Shown one piece after another: positions 22,958 to 35,500 of a stretch of 64,000 nucleotides of DNA. The first letter of the stretch is position 1. Each line of letters starts with the position of its first letter. The notes beneath the pieces were generated by a model. It saw only the letters and a program-made list of their open reading frames with translations. It searched no databases and was not told the DNA's origin. A program made the translations under genes and the position numbers. Location of the stretch: positions 145,757,420-145,821,419 of the forward strand of contig CM035806.1 of assembly GCA_020466095.1 (NCBI GenBank). The letters are read 5' to 3'. The stretch comes from Chlorops oryzae (taxonomy: Eukaryota > Arthropoda > Insecta > Diptera > Chloropidae).

Positions 22958-24743
22958 AGGAATCTAGGGAAAAAGCCTTCGAAAGATTCGCTATAGAGAG
23001 AAATTCTTCATAGAGGAGTTTCGACTGTGTATGTCACATGATTTTTAATTTTCTTAGTAACCCATTTACAGCCGCTGTACCTTCATGGGCACACACGAAT
23101 GATCATCATAATAGCTTGTTCATACAAAAAGAACTAAAAAAAGTGAAAGAATTGCTTGATTTCTTTGTTTCGCGTTATATGTCAAGATTTACCACCCACT
23201 TTCCTCAGCAGTTGACAGGTTTTTGGCTAATGTCGTGCTTTAAAATGGGTTAATAATATTACCCGAAGAAATTTTTTCCAAAGCGCATACTTGAAACGGA
23301 TATTCAATCAGAAATTAATCGTTACTCCTTTGGGGTTATTTGTCGGACCCCTGGATAGGCCGGAACATTTTGAAAACGTAAGAAGAATAAGACACCTTCG
23401 GGGTTGTTGGAATCCAACCAACTTTTCGTTAACTGCAACTTAAGGAAATTGAAGCTTAAACATAGCTACATATATGCTATATTTTCTATGTTGAAAGACG
23501 TCCGTTGGTCATGAAAGGGATTAAGTGATTTGCCTAAATGCTCAGAGAATGGTTCAAATTTTGAAACAGAAATTTTTTTTTCATCGATTTTATTTCAAAT
23601 TGATATATTTTTTCCATATTCGCTTACAATTTTTCTTCTTCTTCTTCTTCTTCTTTTCCGCTGGAGCGATTCACTAAAACGTGCTAAACATTTTAATTGC
23701 TTTCTTTTAATTTCTTTTCTTTTCCAATCGCATCTAATTCGGTTCCAGCAGTCGGTGCTTGTTGAATACTTTTAACGTTAGAATGTTCTCGCGGAGCTCG
23801 CTGCAGGCCCTAACAACGCAACCTTGAAAAGAGAAAAAAAAGTAAGAGAGTAGAGAGAGAGAGAGAGAGAGAAAGTGAGAGAGAGAGAGATGAATGTAAG
23901 ATAAGAATAGAGGTTGGATGAAGTGAAAGCGAAAGTAAGAAACAAAGTAACGATCACTGACCGACCAGGTATTTGATTACTTTCAGTAGAACCATTTCTT
24001 TGAATTTTGTTTTGAATTTTTATTTATTTATTTATTTTTTATTTTTTATCCACTCGATCCTCCACGCGATCCTCGACGATCCGATTTGTTGCGTTCACAC
24101 GACGAGACTTAGAACAAAATTGAACGCGAAATTGAATTTTTCTTTTCAACTTCTTGATCTTGTCTCTACATACATACATACATAAGTGTGCCTCAGTAGT
24201 ACCGATCTCTGCGTAGTCTTGCGATCAACGATCACCGCTCGACGGCTTCTAGAACTTGCAACTGTCGAAGCCATCGTCCACGGCTGGCTGACTGCGCCTG
24301 CTTGACTTGAAATTCAGTTAAAAAAGCAATAAGAAACAAATATTAAAAAAGCTGCAAATCTTTTGCAGCCCAAAATAAGCCACAAGAAAAGAAAAATCAA
24401 ATAAAATATGATTAAAAAAAAAAGAAAAAAAAGAAGCGAATCACGCAAATTTGAGAATGCATCATGTAGGTAGTTACGTATATGGTCTATAAAAATACGT
24501 AGATACATACGTACATATATATATATATATATAATATATTTGTGTGAATGTGCATCGCGGTATGAAATGTTGCACGATTCGAGGTGCCTGCATAAATTTT
24601 GTACGTGCCCAGAGCGCTTTTGAAGGCCACAAATGCGAGAAGCCGATTCGCGACTACCGAAAGCGCAAACCGCAGTTAACGACACTAATCGAATCGTGGG
24701 GATGTGGCGATTGTTCTCAACGTACACAACATTTTTTTTATTA
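22958..24743. other. Non-coding region with simple repeats
   Basis: It has a CTT repeat at about 23,634-23,656, GA runs at about 23,853-23,891, and TA/CATA repeats at about 24,168-24,183 and 24,500-24,540. No gene is supported. Confidence 0.5.
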
Positions 24744-24916
24744 CAGTATTCTCCGGATATATGCACCACGGATATAAGCATTCTCCGCTTATATGCACGC
24801 GAATTTGTGTCGTTTGCCTTAAATTTTCATACAAAAAGTCCCGCTTATAGGCACTACCCTCTTACAAGCACTATTTGTCGTGCATTTTGCATGGTGCTGA
24901 TATTCGGGGAATACTG
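24744..24916. mobile_element. pogo/Tigger-like MITE, 173 bp
   Basis: The ends are CAGTATTCTCCGGATAT and GATATTCGGGGAATACTG, flanked by TA (24742-24743 and 24917-24918). The interior repeats CTTATA-GCAC words. Confidence 0.8.
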
Positions 24917-24918
24917 TA

Positions 24919-26752
24919 CTATGTGGTCTATCATCGATAACACTGTGTCACATTTTTGCGGTCATCATCGATTGTAAACAAAATTTTTAATGCAGTCAAT
25001 CATTGGTAGTTTTTTTCCTTCTGATTTCGGGTAAAAATTTTCAACATTGCATTGGGGGCAATGGGCCATAAATGGTAAAAAAAAAACAGGTGAAATATTT
25101 AATAAATTTTTGGGATTTTTGCTCTTATTTGTGTCTACAATATGGTGTCTTCTCGGGTCAGCTATATTACTACAGTTCTTTTCTCTATGTCAAAAACTTC
25201 TCCCATAGACAGACAAATAAAATATTAAACAGTGTACGAGATATAGCAATAAGTTCAGGCAAAAAATTGAGCAACTTAATTCTCGGCCACAGGTTTTGAT
25301 ATTGATTTAATATTGAGCTGTAGCCAATCTAGCAAATCCCAATATTTGGATTCCCTACACTTGTCAATTACTTCCAACAAGGGCAGTTTTTGTTCACATT
25401 TTACGTGTTGCACAGTGTATAGTTTAAGCTATTGTAATTGTTATTATAATATCTACTATTTTATGAATAGAAAACCAACCTAATGATCCACCATCTAGCA
25501 ATTATTTAATATCATTTGTTTTACAGGTATCACGCACATATGGGTGTATCTATGCATCGATTTATATACGAAGTGTGGATTCATATTTGAAGGGAATCTC
25601 CCCTAACCGGATGGAACTATTTCAAACTTCTCAACGTAAGTATTGAATTACTCAAAAAAGAAAAAAAAAAAAACCCGAAATCCGCATCATCACAATTGCG
25701 GATATTCGCAGCAACCCCATTGAATGTGGAAATCTAGAACACAATTCTCTAATGCCGGCGCACAGCACTGCTCTCTGCGCTCTGCACTCTCCGTAGCATG
25801 TTCATAACATTTTCGACAGGAACTTGTTTGCTTTCGCAATGGTGAATCCGCCGTTCATGCTTCGCTTGTGCACGATCGTTCTAGCCATTAACTGCGACGA
25901 TCAAGCCCGATAATCGATATCGATGATGCAATACACGGTCTTGCCATTTGCCACATGGCATGGCATGAAAGGCTTTCCCCATTTGTTGACCATGTGACAA
26001 TTTAGACCATGACAAGCATGGAGTTCACCTACAGCGGTTTGAATGATCCGCCGATCCATTCAAGGAGGCTCAGGTCTCTCGCGTGCCTCAACGTCTTGGA
26101 TGACATTCTATGATAGTACATACAATACGAAGCATTATTAATTTGGTGGAAGGGGGAAATTGATTTCATCGATTTCAAAGTGACTAATTGTGATCAAAGA
26201 CATTCAATTGTTACTTTCATATTTTTTGCCAAATTTAATAATTATAAACGAAGAGATTCTTCCTACTTCCCATTCGGAGACATTGTGCGTCAGATGTCAT
26301 TTCATACGGTTAATTAAATACACCTACACATTTCTCAGATCATCGAATGTATAAAATTTTTTGACTGCAGTTCTCCCCTACTTAAGAATTGTAGGAAATC
26401 CTTATAGTGGACTTTGCTAAATTGGCTACAGGTCAATTTTAAATCGATCTCGAAAAGCGTGGCCGAGAACTAAGTTGCACAATTATTCGGCTTTTAGTTA
26501 TGGCTATATATGTCGTAAAAATTTTAATATTATTGCCTTAGGTGTGGAGAAAAGAACTCTAGTTAATAGCTGACCCAAGAAGACTACATCTAGAATATAG
26601 CAAACATACATATAGCAAAAATGCCAGATTTTTGTAAAGCTGGAAGATAGTAATCGAATATCCGTTGCCTCTCTACTTTTTTTTTACCATTTCTGGCCTA
26701 CTTATTAGCTCCCAAACGGGTGCGAATTAAAAAAGAAATATTTTATGATAAT
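24919..26752. other. Non-coding region, nothing recognised
   Basis: It is AT-rich, with a somewhat GC-richer part at about 25,735-26,100 where no long frame or motif stands out. Confidence 0.45.
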
Positions 26753-27722
26753 TAGAGCTCGGATTTTGAATATTTTGAATTTTTTTGAATTATTTGAATT
26801 TATTGAATTTTTTTGAATTTTTTTGCATTCGACTGTGCTTTTTGAATATTTTATTCACTGAAGTAGGCCTTTTTTTTGTTAATTTGACAATTCAACATTT
26901 TAATAGGCATACTAAATCGAACTAATTTGGAATTTTTCACTGTGAAATTTTTGAATACTTTGAATTTTTTGCATTTTTGTTTGATTTTTTTGAATTTTTT
27001 GCATTTATGTTTGAATATTTTGAATTTTTTGCATTTTTGTTTGAATTTTATTTTTGAATATTTTGAATTTTTTGCATTTTTGTTTGAATTTTTATTCTAG
27101 AATTTTGCATTTTTTTTGAATTTTTGAATTGCATTTTATAGGCATTAATGAATTTTTTTTGAATATTTGAATTTTATTTTTTTTGAATATTTTGAATTTT
27201 TTGATTTTTTTGAATTTTTTTGAATATTTTGAATTTTTTTGCATTTTTGTTTGAATTTTTTTGAATATTTGAATTTTTTGCATTTTTGTTTGATTTTTTT
27301 TTTTAATTTTTGAATTTTTTGCATTTTGTTTGAATTTTTTTTTGATATTTGATTTTTTGAATTTTTTTGAATATTTGAATTTTTGCATTTTTTTTTGAAT
27401 TTTTTAATTTTTTTGAATTTTTTGCATTTTTTTTGAATTTTTTTGAATATTTTTTGAATTTTTTGCATTTTTTTTGAATTTTTTTGAATATTTTTTGAAG
27501 TTTTGCATTTTTTTTTGAATTTTTTTTGAATTAAAAATTTTTTTACATATTCAAATTCCGATTTTTTTTTTTGAATATTTGGAACTTTTTGCATTTTTTT
27601 TTAATTTTTTTGAATATTTTTTGAACGTTTAGCATTTTTTTTTTGAATTTTTTTTGAATATTTTTTTGAATTAAAAAAAATTTTTTTTTTAATTTTTTTA
27701 CATATTCAAATTGCGAGGCATA
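26753..27722 (+). mobile_element. TAGAG-ended TTTGAA-rich element, copy 2 (970 bp)
   Basis: It begins TAGAGCTCGGATTTTGAATA and ends TTGCGAGGCATA. The flanks ATGATAAT (26745-26752) and ATGCTAAT (27723-27730) match at 7 of 8 bases. A core of about 115 bp (about 26,828-26,945) is shared with copy 3. After it come about 700 bp of degenerate TTTTTGAA and TTTTTGCA repeats. Confidence 0.85.
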
Positions 27723-27730
27723 ATGCTAAT

Positions 27731-29170
27731 ATTAATAGATGTTGTAATTAATGGTGTCAACTTCTGCTTTCCTGCTGGGATACAAACTAACTGTTGAATG
27801 TGAAATACCCAATAAATCTCAAAACACTTTTTTTCTTTTTCGTTTAAGAATTTATTCAGCATTGAATGTAAACTGCTGTTCACATCAGTAGAATTGAAAT
27901 GGCTTACTGGGTTGCGATCTTGCGGAATTTTTATACAGTGCATACTCTAAAATGGGATTCTATAATCTCTTAACAATAAATAAGAAAAAAAAAACAAAAA
28001 ATCATATCCATTAAGGATCCTCATTCTCATATTCTTTCACATTGGTGCTTTGGGTTATGCATTGTGAGTTGCATGGCATCATCAGCCATCGTTAGCCGCA
28101 AGCATAGTCCCAGCCGGTAATGTGTTCGTTCTCTCCGAAAACTGGTTTACCCCAGCGTACGCATTAAATTGAAATCTTTTCCTTCTGAACCAATAAATCC
28201 ACTGCTACGGACCAAAAAATTACATCAAAAGTATTATCTGCCTCAGAACAATTCAAAAATTGTTATTGAAAAAAAAAAAAAAAAAATAGATCAATGCAGC
28301 ATCTCCTCCCTTCATGGATGATCGTGTTGCCGGTTGTGTGTGTCAACAGATCACACATTATTGTTCCTTCCAGAACAATAAGCAATACGCGCATGACGGC
28401 TGAGAGACAACAGCAACATCCTTGGTAACTCCACAATGGCCTCCTACTGTAATTTTTTCCACAAGTGTAGCCGACGACGATCGTTCGGCTTTCGTTTCGT
28501 TTCGTCCGAACGAAACCAGTACGTTTGAGCATGAAAGTGATCTCAAGTATCCCAAAATCCATTATCAGAATTTTTTCCGTTCTTATTTCTTGTTCTGAAA
28601 AAGCCTATCAACCGGCAGCGGAAACATGAGCGAACGAATGAATGAAAGAATGACGGAACGACGGATTGACGGAGTGACGGAGTGACTGAAAGAATGACTT
28701 ATTGACTCAATGGCTTATGGACTCTTTGAACGCATGCTATGGCAGCGACGGCGGCGGCGGCAGCGACGAATCTCCACATTGTGTGGTGTTTGGCTGACGC
28801 TGCCAACGTCGACTGGAACGGCGAAAAGGGAAATTTTTTGTGCCTGCCTAGATCAGTTGATCGCAGAGGACCGTCTGGTGCGGTTGGGATGGTTCTTCCA
28901 AAAGGAAAAAGTGCTGCATAGAAAAAAGAGAAAGGAAATAAAGAAAACAAAATTGAAAAAGAAAATTAAAAAGAAAACAAAAAAGTAAAGAATCGGGCGG
29001 CGGCACCGAAGAACGACGAGACGAGAAGGGGAAAAAATAAAACATAAAAAGGCTTTGGCTTTTTTTTCTTCTTTTTTTTTTTTGAATAAAAGAGACCTAA
29101 TTAACGTTGCAGTGAAGGATAATTATCCGAGAAGGAAGAAAAGGATTTAAGGCCAACCAAGGCCAGCACT
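27731..29170. other. LanA upstream region
   Basis: It contains an A run (about 28,269), a degenerate AATGA/GACGGA-like repeat (about 28,630-28,715), a GGCGGC stretch (about 28,748), and T/A-rich sequence up to the ATG. TTGCAG at 29107-29112 is a candidate acceptor for a 5' UTR exon. The LanA promoter or first exon could lie here or farther upstream. Confidence 0.4.
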
Positions 29171-29492
29171 ATGGCGCGTAGTGTGGGTGTGGGTGTGACC
29201 ATTTTTGGCTCAATTGGAGTAGCATTGGTTCTACTGTCACAAACAATAAAGGCCGAATTGACCCCACCGTATTTCAATTTGGCGACAGGACGTAAAATTT
29301 ATGCCACAGCAACATGCGGTGTCGATACCGATGGACCAGAATTGTACTGTAAACTAGTTGGAGCGAATACTGAAAATGATCATATTGATTATTCGGTCAT
29401 ACAGGGTCAGGTTAGTTGCGAGACCGCTTGAATAATTATTTAGAGATTATATCCTTTAAAAATTTCAGCCAAGCGGAATTTCATAACAATTT

Positions 29493-29534
<42 letters not shown>

Positions 29535-32500
29535 TTTTAAATGAGATGCATTCTTCAAGATATCATATGAAGCGATCGTTGATCATTGCTTTAAAGCGAT
29601 CAAGATATTCAAAAATCAGAATTCCAATTTGCTTATTTCGTTCAATTCAATGTAAAATAGCGAGGAGGAATTAAAAAAAGAAGAAGAAGAAGAAAAAACA
29701 TATATTTCAACTCTATGATATAATTCTTTCTCGGACTTGATCGACCTATTCAAATATACATACCCATTCCTGCAGAAATTTGATAATATTTCCATGTATG
29801 ATCTCACACTATGGAATTTTGTATGCACTGCACTATGTTTTCTTAACAATCTGAGTACGACATGATGTATCCCAGTAGGAAACACCATCCAACTGCTTAA
29901 TATTGATGCTTTCCTATACTATACGCAATTTATTTACTTTCATGACATACATACATCCAATGGCATCTTAGGTCTTGACGGGGCCCCCGGGCACAATCGA
30001 ATTTCGGGGCCCCTGTAGAAAACATTATTAAAAAGAAAAAAATTCTGTATTGATTGTATTTTATTTTTTACTTAATTAATTTTTTTTTTTTTTTTGGTGG
30101 TAATCGTGGAAGGCATTTGCTTTAAAAATTTGATTTTTTTGCGAATGTATTGGGAACCCCCGTGAGTTCGGGGCCCTTCGCACGGGCCAGTGTGCCCTTA
30201 TGGCAAAGACGGCACTGAATAAATTTTTGCGTCTCCCTCTAAACTACTTCGTTATTCCATTGACTTTTTTTTTTAAAGTTCGGAGATAGTAATGGGATTC
30301 ATTCAGTTTTGTAAATTTTACAAAATGGAAAAGTTTTCACAATGGGAAATGAAATTTTTTTTTATCGAAATGTGACAAATTTTCCCATTTTTTTTTGGTT
30401 CGAAAATCATGATAACCTCTTTCGTAGAACTGATTGGGATAGCCATACAGGTTCCGTCAAGGATAAGGATATTGAAGAAACCCAAAGAAATAATTAAAAT
30501 GATACTAGACGGAAAAAGTTATATATGTATGTCTAAGCCTATTAAGATTAATTTCCAAGAATAAATATGTTTACGTTGGATGCAAATGGAAAAATTTCCC
30601 AAGATCAATTAACAAAGCTGAATGCATCCCCCTTGTATGTCTGAAAGAGTAAAAAAAAAAAATCTGTATGGAAGTGAATTCAAAAAAAAAATTCTTGATG
30701 ACATTTCCTATTGGTATACAATTTGAACTTATGTACATATGTAGCTCAGTGGCTTTTTGGTGTTTATTTTCAAGAATTTTCAATTACCTACAGTTTGTTT
30801 GATGAGTTTTGTTTATCTTAGCAATTCTCCGGTTCTAAATTTGGTGCCGCACACAACCGCTAACGAAAGCAAGGGGAACCCCCCATCCAAACACACTGTA
30901 ACTCAATCATTTCGTTTTTGATGAGCGAGAAAAATTTGTTTGTTTAGCAAAATCATTAAAAAAAAAAAAATTAATAAAAAATCAAAAATTCAAAACTTCG
31001 AAGACCCAAAATGAGCATAAATTGATGCACGTTTCTGTTTCACAGTCAATCCTCGAAAGTATTCTTAGTCCGATTGTCGTGCGAGGGAAATTTTCAGATT
31101 TACACAGGGGTGTCACAGAATCCGATATCTGTCGGAATCGGAATTAAAACCGATCAAAATTTCATAGAGAATTTAGAAATTTTGTTGTTTTCAATTTTGA
31201 ATCGGAACTATTATCGGTTCTTTATTGCACATAACCCTATTTTATCCGGCTGTCTTTGAAATATATGTACTTATATGAAAATTCAGTTGACTAAAATTCC
31301 AATTCCGACAGCTATGTACAGCTATGTACAGTAGAGTACGGATAAATGCAACACGTTTTTTGCTCGAATTCTTGTGCACTTATGCGCTCTTTGCATTAAT
31401 CCGTGCATGTTTTCATGGGAACTCATAAAAAAGGCTTCAAACCACCTTGCACTTATGAGGTTTTTGCATTTATTCGTGTTGCATTTATCCGTAGTTCACT
31501 GTATTTACTTTTTTGCCATAGTCCCCCAGCGGAAAATTATCTCCTGCATGACAATGTCATCAGTGATATCATCGATGACATATAGGTGACATTGTCATGC
31601 ATGACATCTTGGATGACATGTCATCGTGGAATGATGCTGTTCACGTGCTTGCATCTCATTGGCTATTGAAATTTAAATAAGATTTTAGCGTCCGTTGAAC
31701 GTTAGCATGAAGTGGCGTAGATGATGAGTGCTCGACTCAGAATCCGAAGATCGCGGGTTCGATCCCTGGCTGAGGCGAACAAAAATTGTTAAAAATAGAT
31801 TTTTTTTAAATTTCGAAATATCCAAAGAGAGGGCAAAGAAGAGAGAGTTAATCAAACTGGTTTCTATAAATTGACATTTAAAGAGAAAAAGAGCATAATG
31901 TGTTGCTCTCAAATGCTTTTTTCGCCATCGCACACCCTAGCATGACAATGTCACCGCTGAAGACCCTGTCAGCTCCTGTGTAAATGTCATCCAAAGTGTC
32001 ACCGGAAATAGCATGCATTCCGGCTCCGAAGTCACTAGGACATCATCGGGGATGTCCGCGGGACATTTCCCGCTGGGCCAGTCTTCGCTGTGTCGCTCTG
32101 TCACAGTCGACACAAGATTTTTGTGATCTTAATTTCGAAAGTTGACTTGTTATTTTCTTTTTTATTGAATGATCGATCAATCCACATCGATTGGCCACAA
32201 TATATTAGAGTTTCTTTTGATGACGACATCAGAAGGCTCGAGCAGATTTCTTCACACATGTCCGCCACATGTGTGTGGGCTATTCAAGTGAAATGCCATA
32301 TTCCCGGAAAGGCAAGAATTTAGAAATATGTATGTATGTATGTCACAGTGTGGGGAAGGTCTGATTGTGTGTTTGAAATTAGAACTTGTTATCGCTTGAA
32401 TTTTTTGTTTTTTTGGTTTTGAAATTTGTTCCTTTATTTATTTTTAAAATTTTTTATTTATTTTTCGTTCTCCTTTAAGGTCTGTGATTACTGCGATCCG

Positions 32501-35500
32501 AATACCCCTGAGAAAAATCATTCGCCCGAACATGCAATCGATGGAAAGGAGACATGGTGGCAATCTCCACCACTTTCGCGTGGAATGAAGTTCAATGAAG
32601 TTACGTTGACCATCGATTTTGGACAGGTAGGTTCAGACCCACATAAGGGAACAATATGCGGAAAATACCGCCCCGATCATAAATATTCCCGAGAGTTTTT
32701 TTTTCCCCAGAAGATTTCAAAAACCAAATATCCTTTTCATGGGTACAAATTTCTATTGAAACTGGCGGAAAAGTTCACGTGAAATATTATTTAGAATAGG
32801 GGTGAATATAAGGGCAGCGAATATTTAGAAAATTTTTAAGCAAATATCATAACTATGCCTCGGAATTTGAATAGGTAAAAAAATAAAAAAAAAATTGAAA
32901 AAAATTATTAAAAAAATAATATTCAAAAAAAAATTAAAAAAATTAAAAAAATTCAAAAAAAATTAAAAAAATTCAAAAATAATTTTTTTAAAAAAAAAAT
33001 ATTCAAAAAATTAAAAAAAATTCAAAAATTTAAAAAAATTTTCAAAAAAAATTCAAACAAAAATGCAAAAATTCAAAAAATTCACAGTCAAAAATTCTAA
33101 ATCAGTTCGATTTAGTATGCCTATTAAAATGTTGAATTGTCAAATTAACAAAAAAAAGCCTACTTCAGCGAATAAAATATTCAAAAAGCACAGTTAAATG
33201 CAAAAAAATTCAAAATATTCAAAGTCCGAGCTCTAATCATAACATTCCCCTTTTTTTTGAATGCCTACATAGGGGTCTTCTTTTATGAGCGTAGAAAAAT
33301 TACTGGGGAAAAAATTCCCGGTCTTTATATAAAGATATGGGCTGTTCTTTTTTAACCTCATAGAGCGATTCGATGACTATGTTCTTTAACATGATATTTC
33401 CGTTTGGGTCGCGATTCCAGCAACGCGTGTCCCCAACAGCTTAGAACGATATATGATGACTTCAGCTAAAATAATATGCGTCAAAAATGCGATAAAATTC
33501 ATATGAATTTATTAAAGTCCAAGCAATGCAAATTGACTTCAGCGCTTTTTACAGAGCGAATCGTTTCCAGCGTCGAAACGTCGAAAAGACGAAAACCGCT
33601 TAAATTCAAGAATTTCATAATTGCTGAGCAACGATAATTAAATCGCGCTCGCAACAGTCCAATATTATGAGCTACAAATGCAAGGAGTGAAATTCCAAAC
33701 ATACATACATATGTATGCCCGTCGTCCATGCGAACATAAACGCTGAGGTCTGATGGCATCGAGTGATGCATAAGATACTCAAATTATGAACGCGATTTTT
33801 CTTCACCCACACATTTGAGATAAGCTTAGAAACGATCTCATAAGCTCGAGGTTTCATGACATTCATCATAACCCACGCTCTGATATGGTATGGACTTCCG
33901 CTTAAGACTAAACAAAAAAAAAAAAAAAAAAAAATTCAATGATAAGGTTGCCCAATGAGCGCTTCCTGTTGCGAACGCTAACTGAAAAGAAGGCGCATGG
34001 CATCATCGCTAGACGATCGAAAGGAGCTGAGCTCCATCATGAGCATAGACTATCGCATGAACGCGATAGTGTTCTTCAATGATAGTGAAATGGAATGGCA
34101 ACGAACGAAGAGTGTGATGAGATAAGCTCTTCCCAAAGCTATTCGGTTGCATAAATTCTTTTAATTTTAAATTTTAAATCAAAAGACGAAACGAAACGAA
34201 ATGAAAAGTAAGATCCCAGTAGGAAAATTTTTATCATTTTTCAGTTATATGCTATCACATTTCATTGGCATTTCTTAATGGCATGTCATCGATCTCAACG
34301 ATAATTTCCAAAGTACATTTCTTTTAATGGCTACGGTCCTGATCTTATAAGCACCTCGGTCATTGAATATACTATTTCGTAATGGGGGTGTAACTTTCTA
34401 TGCTCTCATGATTTATGAAAATCAAAGTATTGTAGAATCCATTTGTCTTATCTGATTTTTTTGTTTGTTTGTTTTTTTAACTTAGCACTTAGAATGTTGG
34501 GAATATGTTTTTGGACGAGAGAAGCAAACGGCAGCATAGAGCAGCGACCCAATTTGATAACCTCCAAAACTCTCTAAATTCCCGCTAGCGAGCAAGCATT
34601 TTTCCAAAAATAGTTTTTACGATAAGGAAATAGTTTTGGTTTCGTTGAATTTCATTTAAAAAACTTTATGTTTCCGAGCAATAAAACTGAATTTTCGTGT
34701 TCGAAAGGAAAAAGAGCTTAACTTAACTAAAGTCGACTCTGAAGCATTTTTTAAAAAATTTTTTGACTTTCAAGCCCAACATTAAACAGGATCATAACGA
34801 ATCTTGATATTTATAATTGAAGTAAGAAAAGAATATTGAAACAGCAATGCTGAAAAGAAAAAATATTTTAACCCTTTCACTACCATTGAGGCAATTGATT
34901 CCCGGGAAAAAATTATTAAGGATCCATTTAAATTTTAAAAAGTAGGTAATTTTTAAACATTGTATCCGAAAGTAGTTTGGTAATTAAAGGGTTAAAGTTT
35001 TTTTTTTTTTTGTGAGTCGTTTTATTGCTTCCTACAACAAAATAATTTACCTTCATTGGAGGTGCTCAATATTGGGTAAAGTTTATGCCGTCGACTATGG
35101 GTAGAGTGAAAAAATTTTTCCGAGACCAGTTCATATTACTTCTTCATATTCAACTGTACATATAGGCTCTTCCCAATATTGTGCAAGGGGAACCGGCAGG
35201 GGCGGACTGGGCCCATGGGCGACCGGGCTTTTTGTGCTTTTTAGCTGTTACGTTTTTTTTCTTTCTCGCATGTAACGAAGCCCCATTTTTCAAGTGCCCG
35301 GTGGGCCCTTTTACCCCCAGTCCGCCTCTGGGATCCGGTTATGATTTATGGCTCTGGTAACCCGCTGATAGGATCGAACTGGCAGTATGTTGTGTAACCA
35401 TCTGGGCACGAAAGGTTGACCACACGAGCCAAATATTCATTCGAACATGGTACAGGAGCTCCATGGCCAAATTAGTTCTGCCTGATCGTTATAGAAGACC

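Larger units (their letters stand above)
29411..32479 (+). other. LanA intron 1 (3,069 bp)
   Basis: A phase-0 intron between donor GT at 29411 and acceptor AG at 32479. It holds a CT run (29,493-29,525), a hAT-like relic (about 29,958-30,217), a pogo-like MITE (31,329-31,501), and a CCCAGCGG-ended element with a tRNA-like segment (31,525-32,077). CCCAGTAGGAAA at 29,871 resembles that element's end. Confidence 0.9.

Noticed and set aside
27145..27594. Long minus-strand frames rich in Lys, Phe and Gln
   Set aside because: They are translations of the TTTTTGAA repeat inside the mobile element at 26,753-27,722, with no other coding sign.
31066..31310. Possible hAT element starting CAGGGGTGTCACAGAATC
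   Set aside because: No matching inverted right end or 8-bp duplication was found.
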